Origin: Verrucomicrobiota bacterium
GTDB lineage: Bacteria; Verrucomicrobiota; Verrucomicrobiia; Chthoniobacterales; UBA10450
Direction of reading: 5' to 3'
DNA: 5,668 nucleotides
Assembly (NCBI GenBank): GCA_003219095.1
Contig: QHPM01000220.1
Coordinates: forward strand, 1 to 5,668
Position 1 is the first letter of the stretch. Every line of letters begins with the position of its first letter. Below are positions 1 to 5,668 of the stretch, in pieces. The notes below the pieces were generated by a model. It worked only from the letters and a program-made list of their open reading frames with translations, searched no databases and was not told where the DNA came from. A program made the position numbers and the translations under genes.

Positions 1-1
1 T

Positions 2-391
2 ATTTTTGCCGCGCTCGGAATCACGGTCGCTGATTTCCAAATCGCCGGCGGTCTCATTCTCCTCATTCTGGCCGCGCGTGAACTGGTGACATTCGGACCC
101 CCCGATCGCGGCGGCGGAGATGAATTTGGGATCGTCCCGCTGGGAATGCCGTTAATTGCTGGCCCGGCTCTCCTCACCGCCTTGCTTATTCTGATCGACA
201 CGGTCGGGCTTGTTTTCACGCTCGTCTCATTGCTGGTGAATCTCGCCATCGTGGCCGTCGCGCTCTGCAACGCCGACCGTTTCAGCCGCTGGATGGGTAG
301 GCAAGGTTTGCGCGGTGTTTCGAAAATCATTGCGCTTTTGCTGGCAGCGATCGCGGTCAGTTTGATCCGCCGCGGCTGGCAGATGCATTGA
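2..391 (+). CDS. MarC family (UPF0056) integral membrane protein, 3' part only
   Basis: The frame is open from the window edge, so the true start lies upstream; 129 C-terminal residues are visible of a family that is usually about 200-220. The visible part is strongly hydrophobic, with likely membrane segments at about residues 12-29, 43-65, 68-90 and 106-123. Two family hallmarks can be read: an IAGGLILLILA-type helix near the start of the fragment, and the segment VPLGMPLIAGPALLT (residues 45-59), which matches the conserved VPLxxPLIAGP stretch of MarC proteins. The C-terminal RGVSKIIALLLAAIAVSLIRRG block also fits the family. MarC proteins sit in the inner membrane and their substrate is unknown; the old link to multiple antibiotic resistance has not held up. 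The gene converges on the lipoprotein gene at 518-892. I am confident of the family and make no claim about function. Confidence 0.87.
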   Translation: MFAALGITVADFQIAGGLILLILAARELVTFGPPDRGGGDEFGIVPLGMPLIAGPALLTALLILIDTVGLVFTLVSLLVNLAIVAVALCNADRFSRWMGRQGLRGVSKIIALLLAAIAVSLIRRGWQMH

Positions 392-517
392 TCTCAATAG
401 CGATGCAAGGAATGCTGGGAAACGAATGGGATCGGCTAAATCCATTGCCGACGCAGCACCGAGCGCGACGATAGTCTCGTCCACCGCCAACCTATTGCGA
501 TTAGACCTTACGACGAT

Positions 518-892
518 TTAGATGTGCCGACGTTCTTCCGGCCAGGCGGGCTTCAGTTCCGCCGCTTTATCTCCAGCCTGATAACGGCGAGACAATTCAG
601 CCTCGATCGCTTTGATTTCATCTTGCTGTGGCAGTGGCATCCCGCGGTAGGTGTACTCGGCTATGCCATGCCGCGACTGGCTCTGCGGCACCATGTAATA
701 CAAATCGATGCGGCGCTGCTGCAATTGCGCCGTCGTCCACTTGCGGTAGGCCGGATTTGGCGCCGGAAGCTCTGTTCCAAAGGTATAGGGATAGCCGTGG
801 GTAGCGACCGTCCGCTGCGGTCCGGCTTGGGTGCAACCAAATAGCACGCTGGTGAGAATGCCGGTACTAAGAATTGCCATCATTTGTTTCAT
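518..892 (-). CDS. Small putative lipoprotein of unknown function
   Basis: This is a 124-residue protein read leftward. It begins with a short lipoprotein-type signal peptide: Lys2, a hydrophobic stretch over residues 4-18, then LFGC with Cys20 as the probable lipidated residue. Phe at the -2 position is not the classic choice, so the lipobox is good but not perfect. The mature part is polar, with a Pro/Tyr-rich stretch (residues 33-50) and then two probable helices rich in Gln, Arg and Glu, including QLQQRRIDLYYMVPQ (about 56-70) and the C-terminal region with EIKAIEAELSRRYQ (about 92-105). I do not recognise a domain. The signal peptide and lipobox make a real gene likely; the overlapping opposite-strand frame at 524-844 has no such features. 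No Shine-Dalgarno sequence precedes the ATG. The gene diverges from hpnH across 136 bp, which gives no functional link by itself. Confidence 0.68.
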   Translation of the reverse strand: MKQMMAILSTGILTSVLFGCTQAGPQRTVATHGYPYTFGTELPAPNPAYRKWTTAQLQQRRIDLYYMVPQSQSRHGIAEYTYRGMPLPQQDEIKAIEAELSRRYQAGDKAAELKPAWPEERRHI

Positions 893-1028
893 AGTTTGTC
901 AGTTAAGTTCAGATTCGTTTAAACCCCTTGTAATCATTCAACCCCGCGAAAATGTAACCGATTCGGCGAAAAAGGCACGTGGTTCTATGGGTTGACACTC
1001 GGGATGCTGCCGTTACCGTCCGGTTTCT
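893..1028. promoter_or_regulatory. Divergent intergenic spacer expected to carry promoters for the lipoprotein gene and for hpnH-shc
   Basis: The two flanking genes start at the edges of this spacer and point away from each other, so promoters for both directions should lie here. The left half is more AT-rich than the genes and contains the 8-bp palindrome GTTTAAAC (917-924). A short dyad CCGATTCGG lies at 958-966. A TTGACA hexamer sits at 992-997, but no acceptable -10 box follows it at 16-18 bp. I cannot place a transcription start on either strand. Confidence 0.3.
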
Positions 1029-2366
1029 ATGAGGTTCCCTTTGGCGCTCACTAGCAAAATCGCTGCGTACATCATCGGTCACAAAGTGCGTGGCACGAAG
1101 AAGTTTGCCACCGTACTGCAGCTTGAGCCTTTACACACCTGTAACCTGACTTGCACCGGCTGTGGCCGGATTCGCGAATATTCGACCTCGCTCAAAGACA
1201 TGATGCCGCTGGAGGATTGCCTCGGCGCGGCGCAGGAATGCAACGCGCCGATGGTCTCGATATGTGGGGGCGAGCCGCTAATTTATCCGCATATCGAAGC
1301 ACTGATTAATGGTTTGCTCACCCAGGGGCGGATCGTTTACGTCTGCACCAACGCCATGTTTATGCGCAAAAAAATGCGCGAATGGCTCACTGAAGAATTG
1401 CGGAATGCGAACAACGCCAGTCCGGGTCAGACCGGATTGCGGAAGAATTTGGAGAACAAGCTTGATGGATTGATTGCGGCAGGGCTCGTTTCAACAAAAG
1501 ATGCGGAGGCAATTCGCAACCCGAAGCCCGCGACTGGCAAACCGGTCATCGCGCCCTCGCGCTGGATGTATTGGAACGTGCACCTCGACGGGCTCGAGCG
1601 GACGCACGATCTCATTGTCGAACGCGAAGGCGTATTCAAGGAATGCATTCTCGCGATAAAAATGGCGAAAAAGCTTGGCTACCAGGTCGCGACTAACACT
1701 ACCATCTATAAAGAAACCGACATGGACGAGGTCGAGCAAATGTTCGACTTCCTCGCTGATCTCGGCGTTGACGGCCATACCATCACGCCTGGCTACGATT
1801 ACGACGCGGCCAAAAAAGACATGGTGAAACGGCTCAATTTGCAGCCCGAAAATTTCTTTCTCACGCGCAAGGCCACCGTCGAGAAATTCGCCCGGATGGA
1901 AGAGTGGATGAACCGCTACACTTTTTTTGGCACGCCGATCTATTTTGAGTTTCTGGCCGGCCATCGCGACCTGACTTGCTCCGCCTGGGCGATTCCGACT
2001 CGCAACCTGATGGGCTGGAAAGCGCCCTGCTATTTCATGACCGACACTGTCGGCAGCGAAGGCCATTACAAGACCTACACCGAGTTGCTAGAAAAAGTCG
2101 ATTGGGACAAGTACGGGGTGGTCGATGGGGTGGCGCGGGATCCGCGCTGTGAGAATTGCATGACCCACTGTGGCTACGAGCCAACCGCGAGCCTCGGTCT
2201 CCAGGCCAAACGAGGCGACACTTGGAAAACAGTGAAGTTTAATTTCGGTCCGAGACCGAAAAGTGCGGGTCGGGGCAATGAGCTCGCGGCTTACAACGGA
2301 GTAAGCTCAGGCAACGGTCATCTGACCGGGAAGCGTCCCGCTGCTCTCGAAGCAAAAGTTTCCTGA
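1029..2366 (+). CDS. hpnH: HpnH, radical SAM adenosylhopane synthase (adenosyl-hopene transferase), with an internal insertion
   Basis: HpnH cleaves S-adenosylmethionine with a [4Fe-4S] cluster and adds the 5'-deoxyadenosyl radical to hopene (diploptene), giving adenosylhopane, the first step of side-chain extension in C35 hopanoids. The cluster motif is CNLTCTGC with Cys38, Cys42 and Cys45, and the SAM-binding GGEP motif is at residues 80-83. The family signatures LEPLHTCN, VCTNA with Cys106, WNVHLDGL and the C-terminal block C374-x2-C377-x3-C381 followed by GYEPTA all fit HpnH (radical SAM plus DUF3463). From memory, a cysteine in the CTNA position has been proposed as hydrogen donor in characterised HpnH. 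Length is 445 residues against roughly 330-390 for typical members. The excess is a segment at about residues 121-178 that the usual family lacks, plus a long C-terminal tail of about 60 residues after GYEPTA. The ATG aligns with the usual N-terminus, although no Shine-Dalgarno sequence precedes it. shc follows after 6 bp. Confidence 0.93.
   Translation: MRFPLALTSKIAAYIIGHKVRGTKKFATVLQLEPLHTCNLTCTGCGRIREYSTSLKDMMPLEDCLGAAQECNAPMVSICGGEPLIYPHIEALINGLLTQGRIVYVCTNAMFMRKKMREWLTEELRNANNASPGQTGLRKNLENKLDGLIAAGLVSTKDAEAIRNPKPATGKPVIAPSRWMYWNVHLDGLERTHDLIVEREGVFKECILAIKMAKKLGYQVATNTTIYKETDMDEVEQMFDFLADLGVDGHTITPGYDYDAAKKDMVKRLNLQPENFFLTRKATVEKFARMEEWMNRYTFFGTPIYFEFLAGHRDLTCSAWAIPTRNLMGWKAPCYFMTDTVGSEGHYKTYTELLEKVDWDKYGVVDGVARDPRCENCMTHCGYEPTASLGLQAKRGDTWKTVKFNFGPRPKSAGRGNELAAYNGVSSGNGHLTGKRPAALEAKVS
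2243..2261 (+). other. Perfect 8-bp inverted repeat inside the 3' end of hpnH
   Basis: The arms TTTCGGTC (2243-2250) and GACCGAAA (2254-2261) are exact reverse complements around the 3-base spacer CGA. In the transcript this would be a compact 8-bp stem about 100 nt before the hpnH stop. It falls within the codons of the poorly conserved C-terminal tail, so selection on the protein does not obviously force it. No T-run follows, so it is not an intrinsic terminator. A role in RNA processing or stability is only a guess. Confidence 0.3.
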
Positions 2367-2372
2367 TCTCTT

Positions 2373-4370
2373 ATGGCGACGAATTCGCCAAACCTGATTT
2401 CTTTGCCAAGCGCGCGTCCCGAGACCGGCGAATCCTACACCGCTAACGATTCTCAGATCGCTTGGGCCATTTCGCAGGCGCAGGAAAATTTGTTGCGCCA
2501 GCAAAAGCCAGACGGCCACTGGTGCGGGGAGTTATTTGTCGATAGCACGCTTTGCTCTGATTACGTGCTATATCTGCATTGGCTGGGCGAGGTTGATCGC
2601 GAACTTCAGGAGCGTTGCACCCAACATATTCTGCGGCGGCAATTGCCCGATGGGGGCTGGAACATTTATTTTGGCGGCCCCAGTGAAATTAACGCTTCCG
2701 TCAAAGCTTATTTCGCGCTGAAACTTGCCGGTTATTCTGCCGATCTGCCATTCATGCGCGAAGCGCGCGCCAACATTTTGCGACTCGGCGGTATTCCGCG
2801 GATAAACACTTTTAGCAAGCTCTACCTCGCACTCATGGGCCAGTTCCCGTGGAAATATCTGCCAACAATACCGGTGGAAATGATTCTGCTGCCGACCTGG
2901 GCGCCGTTTCACATCTACAAAATGTCATCGTGGAGTCGCGCCATGCTGGTGCCCCTCGCCATCATCAATCACTTCAAACCGACGCGCGAGTTACCCGGCG
3001 AAAAACAATTGCACGAGTTGTATCCGCTTGGGACCGAGCACAAGGATTTTCGACTACCGCGCGACGAACGTACATTTACCTGGCGCAATTTATTCCTCCG
3101 CGGAGACGACGCGCTCAAGATGCTGCATCGTATTCCCTGGAAACCATTTCGCCGCCTCGCGCTCGAGGAAGCCGAGCGCTGGATGATCGAGCGCATCGGC
3201 GACGGCAGCGATGGCTTGGCCACGGTTTACCCGGCAATGCTCAATGCGCTCATTGCCTTGCACGCTCTCGGTTATCCGAACAGCCATCCCGCCCTGGCAA
3301 AAGCAAAAAAAGATTTTGAAGGGTTGTTCGTCAACGATTCCGAGGATTTTCGGATTCAACCCTGCCTTTCGCCGGTTTGGGACACCGCCATTAATATCAT
3401 CGCATTGGCGGAAAGCGGCCTCCCGGCCGAGCATCCTTCTTTGCAGAAAGCGGCGGCATGGTTGTCGAATAAAGAAGTTCGTACCCGAGGCGACTGGGCG
3501 AAGAACAATCCTCATCCGGAGGCCAGTGGCTGGGCCTTCGAGTATAACAACGTTTATTATCCGGACACCGACGACACCGCGATGGTGCTGATGGCGCTGC
3601 GCCTCGTTCACCCGAAAGATAAAAAGGATTATGAAGATTTGTTCCAGCGCGCCCTGGCCTGGCAACTAAGCTTTCAATGTCGCGATGGCGGCTGGGCCGC
3701 TTTCGACAAGGATGTCATTGACGGTTGGCTGGAAAATATGCCCTTTGCCGACCATAAGGCGATTCTGGACCCGACTTGCAGCGACCTGACGGCGCGGACG
3801 CTCGAGCTTTTCGGTTACATCAAATTCGACCGGCACGATCCAAGCGTCGAAAACGCGATCCGGTATTTGATCGCCACCCAGGAAGACGATGGCTCGTGGT
3901 ATGGACGCTGGGGCGTGAATTATATTTATGGCACCTGGCAGGTTCTGCGCGGGCTGCGCGCCATCGGGCAGGACATGACGCAGGATTGGATTCTGCGCGG
4001 GCGTGATTGGCTGGAAAGTTGTCAGAATGACGACGGTGGCTGGGGCGAAACGTGTGCCACCTACGAAGATCCTTCGGCTAAGGGGAAGGGCGAAAGCACT
4101 GCTTCACAGACGGCTTGGGCAATCATGGGCATTTGCGCATGTGGCGATCTTAATCGGTCGAGCGTGCAACGCGGTTTGCGTTATCTTCTTTCGACCCAAC
4201 AGTCAGATGGGTCCTGGCACGAACCGCAAATTACCGGTACCGGTTTCCCCGGCGTGTTTTACTTAAAATACGATATGTACCGGCAAAATTTCCCGCTCCT
4301 CACCCTCGCCACTTATGTGAATTACCGGCGCAGTGTTGGCCATCCGCCGAGCTTTTTCCGCTGCAACTGA
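2373..4370 (+). CDS. shc: Squalene-hopene cyclase
   Basis: This enzyme, bound to the inner face of the cytoplasmic membrane, cyclises squalene to hop-22(29)-ene (and hopanol). The length of 665 residues is normal for the family. The catalytic acid motif DTDD is at residues 398-401, followed by TA. Several QW repeats are visible, ending near residues 50, 96, 441, 509, 557 and 615, for example QEDDGSW and QNDDGGW. With the enzyme of Alicyclobacillus acidocaldarius recalled from memory, a constant offset of 24 in the catalytic domain places W336, F389, W513, F625, F629, Y633 and Y636 at the positions of its cavity residues W312, F365, W489, F601, F605, Y609 and Y612. Residue F444 sits where that enzyme has Y420, a substitution I believe is common in Gram-negative cyclases. 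SPVWDTAI and GTGFPGVFYLKYDMYR are further hallmarks. All key residues seem present, so it should be active. It lies 6 bp after hpnH and is surely cotranscribed. No Shine-Dalgarno sequence precedes the ATG. Confidence 0.96.
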   Translation: MATNSPNLISLPSARPETGESYTANDSQIAWAISQAQENLLRQQKPDGHWCGELFVDSTLCSDYVLYLHWLGEVDRELQERCTQHILRRQLPDGGWNIYFGGPSEINASVKAYFALKLAGYSADLPFMREARANILRLGGIPRINTFSKLYLALMGQFPWKYLPTIPVEMILLPTWAPFHIYKMSSWSRAMLVPLAIINHFKPTRELPGEKQLHELYPLGTEHKDFRLPRDERTFTWRNLFLRGDDALKMLHRIPWKPFRRLALEEAERWMIERIGDGSDGLATVYPAMLNALIALHALGYPNSHPALAKAKKDFEGLFVNDSEDFRIQPCLSPVWDTAINIIALAESGLPAEHPSLQKAAAWLSNKEVRTRGDWAKNNPHPEASGWAFEYNNVYYPDTDDTAMVLMALRLVHPKDKKDYEDLFQRALAWQLSFQCRDGGWAAFDKDVIDGWLENMPFADHKAILDPTCSDLTARTLELFGYIKFDRHDPSVENAIRYLIATQEDDGSWYGRWGVNYIYGTWQVLRGLRAIGQDMTQDWILRGRDWLESCQNDDGGWGETCATYEDPSAKGKGESTASQTAWAIMGICACGDLNRSSVQRGLRYLLSTQQSDGSWHEPQITGTGFPGVFYLKYDMYRQNFPLLTLATYVNYRRSVGHPPSFFRCN

Positions 4371-4375
4371 CCAGC

Positions 4376-4424
4376 CGTCATCCCGAGCGAAGTCGAGGGA
4401 TCCCGAGTCGCGGAAGCTCGGGGT
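4376..4424. repeat. Interspersed intergenic repeat (GTCATCCCGAGCGAAGTCGA type) with a hairpin
   Basis: The spacer after shc opens with GTCATCCCGAGCGAAGTC followed by GAGGGATCCCGA. I recognise this from memory as a widespread intergenic repeat of unrelated bacterial genomes, which gives spurious peptides such as SRAKSRDPE when translated. The octamer ATCCCGAG occurs twice, at 4379-4386 and 4400-4407. The second copy pairs with CTCGGGGT (4417-4424) to form an 8-bp stem (one G-T wobble) with a 9-base loop, and the first copy could compete for the same partner. No T-run follows, so it is not a standard terminator, though it may protect the shc transcript end. Only one copy lies in this window, so its repetitive nature rests on recall. 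Confidence 0.6.
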
Positions 4425-4428
4425 CAGG

Positions 4429-4444
4429 CGATTGACCTCAATCG
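4429..4444. promoter_or_regulatory. Perfect 16-bp dyad upstream of the superoxide dismutase gene, possible operator
   Basis: The sequence CGATTGACCTCAATCG has arms CGATTGA and TCAATCG around a CC centre; it ends 22 bp before the sod start codon. The 2-base centre is too short for an RNA hairpin, so a DNA site for a dimeric regulator is the more natural reading. It could equally be the outer part of the preceding repeat. No regulator is encoded nearby and I do not recognise the site. Confidence 0.3.
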
Positions 4445-4466
4445 TCCGCCGATTAACGTCGCTATT

Positions 4467-5066
4467 ATGGCTTACGAATTACCGAAACTTCCTTACGCAT
4501 ACGACGCGCTCGAGCCGCATATCGACGCGCGCACGATGGAAATTCATTACACCAAACATCACCAGACTTACATCACCAACGTTAACAACGCGCTGAAGGA
4601 TCAACCTGAGCTGGCGAAAAAATCTGTCGAAGATTTGATTCGCGACTTGAAAGCCGTGCCTGAAACCATACGTACCGCCGTCCGTAACAACGGTGGCGGC
4701 CACGCCAATCATTCTTTCTTTTGGAAGATTATGGGTCCCGGGAAAGGTGGCGAGCCGAAAGGGAAGCTCGCCGATGATATTAAATCAACCTTCGGCAGCT
4801 TCGATCAGTTCAAGGAAAAATTTGCCGCCGCCGGGGTCGGCCGCTTCGGCAGCGGCTGGGCGTGGCTAATTAAAAATAAAGGCGGCAAACTCGAAGTAAT
4901 TTCGACGCCAAACCAGGATTCACCGCTAATGGATGGGAACAGCCCGGTTTTGGGCGTCGATGTTTGGGAACACGCTTATTATTTGCATTATCAAAATCGT
5001 CGCCCCGATTACATCAAAGCGTGGTGGAACGTGGTGAACTGGGACGAAGTGGCGAAGAATTATTGA
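4467..5066 (+). CDS. sodA: Superoxide dismutase, Fe/Mn family, manganese-type
   Basis: The enzyme converts superoxide to hydrogen peroxide and oxygen; no signal peptide is present, so it acts in the cytoplasm. The length of 199 residues is normal. The N-terminus [17 protein letters not shown] is the standard family start, which fixes the ATG despite the lack of a Shine-Dalgarno sequence. The four metal ligands are His27 (in HYTKHH), His82 (in [11 protein letters not shown]), Asp165 and His169 (in DVWEHAYY). Gly78 in GGGHANH, together with Gln150 in [10 protein letters not shown], is the pattern of the manganese form; the iron form has its active-site Gln on the N-terminal side. A cambialistic enzyme cannot be excluded. 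It lies 96 bp downstream of shc behind a hairpin-forming repeat and a 16-bp dyad, so it may have its own promoter. Directly after its stop comes a strong inverted repeat. Confidence 0.96.
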   Translation: MAYELPKLPYAYDALEPHIDARTMEIHYTKHHQTYITNVNNALKDQPELAKKSVEDLIRDLKAVPETIRTAVRNNGGGHANHSFFWKIMGPGKGGEPKGKLADDIKSTFGSFDQFKEKFAAAGVGRFGSGWAWLIKNKGGKLEVISTPNQDSPLMDGNSPVLGVDVWEHAYYLHYQNRRPDYIKAWWNVVNWDEVAKNY

Positions 5067-5075
5067 GCCTGGTTT

Positions 5076-5138
5076 CTGTAGCGGCGGTCTATCACCGCCG
5101 TTATGACTGATTCCAGCGGTCATAGACCGCCGCTGCAG
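5076..5138. repeat. REP-like palindromic element with two alternative folds
   Basis: The outer arms CTGTAGCGGCGGTCTAT (5076-5092) and ATAGACCGCCGCTGCAG (5122-5138) pair over 17 bp with a single G-T wobble. After one C-C mismatch, ACCGC (5094-5098) pairs with GCGGT (5116-5120). Each half can instead fold alone: CGGCGGT (5082-5088) with ACCGCCG (5094-5100) around CTATC, and GCGGT (5116-5120) with ACCGC (5126-5130) around CATAG. This paired-hairpin design resembles REP/BIME elements, which are dispersed by RAYT transposases in other bacteria. It starts 9 bp after the sod stop codon and ends one base before the next open frame. No T-run follows on either side, so it is not a canonical intrinsic terminator, but it may stabilise the sod mRNA 3' end. 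From memory, similar GGCGGTCTATGACCGCC sequences are frequent in soil Verrucomicrobia. Confidence 0.72.
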
Positions 5139-5139
5139 G

Positions 5140-5628
5140 ATGGCTTTCCTAAACGAGAATTATCTCAAGCTTCAGGCTGGTTATTTATTTCCGGAGATCG
5201 CGCGGCAGTTGAAAGAGAGTGCGGCGCTCATTGTCCCAAATCCAGACTGGCGAAATGGCATTGCCTCCTCCATTCGGTGCGGGGTCGAGCGCGTAGCCGA
5301 GTTCAATGTTTCCGGTGGCGTCCTGCTCACTTGCGATCAACCGCTGGTCGATTGCGAAGCGATTCGCGGCTTGATTTCCCTGGCCGATCGAACACATAAA
5401 CCGATTGCCGCCGCTGAATACTGCGACACCGTTGGCATACCGGCGTTGTTTGCGCGCAAATTTTTTCCCGAGCTCTTGTTGCTTCGTGGTGCCAGCGGCG
5501 CGAAGCGAATAATCCTGGCCAATCTGGATAAGGTCGTCCGCTACACGTTACCGGAAGCGGCTATCGATATCGACACCGAAGCGGATGCAGCCGAACTCAA
5601 GTTAGAAGCTACCGACGGTGAATCGTAA
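5140..5628 (+). CDS. 5'-truncated MobA/MocA-like nucleotidyltransferase, probable gene remnant
   Basis: The 162-residue frame matches the middle and C-terminal part of the MobA-like NTP transferase family (molybdenum cofactor cytidylyl- or guanylyltransferases and relatives). Visible signatures are [17 protein letters not shown] (residues 32-48, the usual NPDWxxGmssSlrxG), [10 protein letters not shown] (62-71, with the metal-binding Asp66), [15 protein letters not shown] (99-113) and IDIDTEAD (142-149). The N-terminal LAAGxSxRMGxxK loop that binds the nucleotide, about 60 residues in relatives, is absent. An in-frame stop at 5104-5106 and the palindromic repeat leave no room for it. GASGA (117-121) also stands where relatives usually have GDxGA, so a conserved Asp is missing. 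The ATG at 5140 is the first in this frame, but the residues before about 15 match nothing I know. The frame is otherwise open and well conserved, which suggests recent truncation. It is unlikely to be an active transferase. Confidence 0.72.
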   Translation: MAFLNENYLKLQAGYLFPEIARQLKESAALIVPNPDWRNGIASSIRCGVERVAEFNVSGGVLLTCDQPLVDCEAIRGLISLADRTHKPIAAAEYCDTVGIPALFARKFFPELLLLRGASGAKRIILANLDKVVRYTLPEAAIDIDTEADAAELKLEATDGES

Positions 5629-5668
5629 TCTGCCGCCAAGGAGCTGGCGTTCTAATCGCTTTTAGAGA

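Noticed and set aside
467..481. Hairpin GACGA / TCGTC between the convergent genes as a bidirectional terminator
   Set aside because: The stem is only 5 bp with a 5-base loop and no T-run on either side.
992..997. TTGACA hexamer upstream of hpnH as a -35 box
   Set aside because: At 16-18 bp spacing the next hexamer is GC-rich and resembles no -10 box, and the start codon is only about 30 bp away.
1491..2066. 191-codon open frame on the minus strand inside hpnH
   Set aside because: It lies wholly opposite a gene with complete radical SAM motifs, and its peptide shows no family signature; it is a codon-bias shadow.
3090..3665. 191-codon open frame on the minus strand inside shc
   Set aside because: It is antisense to the conserved catalytic region of the cyclase, including the DTDD motif, and shows no recognisable domain.
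4229..4245. Palindrome ACCGGTACCGGT near the shc 3' end
   Set aside because: It encodes Thr-Gly-Thr-Gly of the conserved GTGFPG motif using repeated ACC GGT codons, so protein conservation explains it.
4333..4596. Open frame running from the shc 3' end through the intergenic repeat into sod
   Set aside because: Its peptide is a translation of the repeat ([13 protein letters not shown]) and overlaps two real genes in other frames; such proteins are a known annotation artefact.
5103..5399. Open frame beginning inside the REP-like element
   Set aside because: It starts in the loop of the repeat and overlaps the nucleotidyltransferase frame, which has clear family motifs; this one has none.
5634..5668. 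Small hairpin CGCCA / TGGCG and an AAGGAG motif after the last gene
   Set aside because: The stem has only 5 bp and no clear T-run follows. The AAGGAG at 5638-5643 has no start codon at a suitable distance before the window ends.

Overview
The window looks like a piece of a free-living bacterial chromosome of moderate GC content. It carries ordinary housekeeping genes, a two-gene hopanoid (bacterial sterol-like lipid) unit and two palindromic intergenic repeats. The repeats recall, from memory only, elements scattered through soil Verrucomicrobia (Spartobacteria/Chthoniobacterales) and Acidobacteria. None of the four complete genes with a secure start has a recognisable Shine-Dalgarno sequence. 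I therefore lean to a soil verrucomicrobial (Chthoniobacterales-like) or acidobacterial genome, but this is an inference and not proven by the sequence.

Layout. Positions 2-391 (+) are the 3' end of a MarC-family membrane protein. It converges with a short unrecognised lipoprotein gene at 518-892 (-); the 126 bp between them shows nothing convincing. A 136-bp divergent spacer (893-1028) separates the lipoprotein gene from hpnH (1029-2366, +), a radical SAM adenosylhopane synthase. Six bases after hpnH comes shc (2373-4370, +), squalene-hopene cyclase. A 96-bp spacer follows with an interspersed repeat that folds into a hairpin (about 4376-4424) and a separate 16-bp perfect dyad (4429-4444). 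Then comes a manganese-type superoxide dismutase gene (4467-5066, +). Immediately after it lies a strong 63-bp inverted repeat with two alternative folds (5076-5138). Its right edge abuts an open frame (5140-5628, +) encoding a MobA/MocA-like nucleotidyltransferase that lacks the N-terminal nucleotide-binding loop. The last 40 bases hold no supported gene.

How the genes work together. Shc cyclises squalene to hopene, and HpnH adds the 5'-deoxyadenosyl group to hopene to make adenosylhopane, the precursor of side-chain-extended hopanoids. The two genes are almost certainly one transcript, with the order hpnH-shc. The other hopanoid genes (squalene synthesis hpnCDE, nucleosidase hpnG and later tailoring genes) are not in this window. 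The superoxide dismutase has its own spacer and may be transcribed separately.

I do not see a wholly new system. The parts most worth following are the palindromic element at the truncated nucleotidyltransferase junction, the extra segment of about 55 residues inside HpnH, and the two intergenic repeats.
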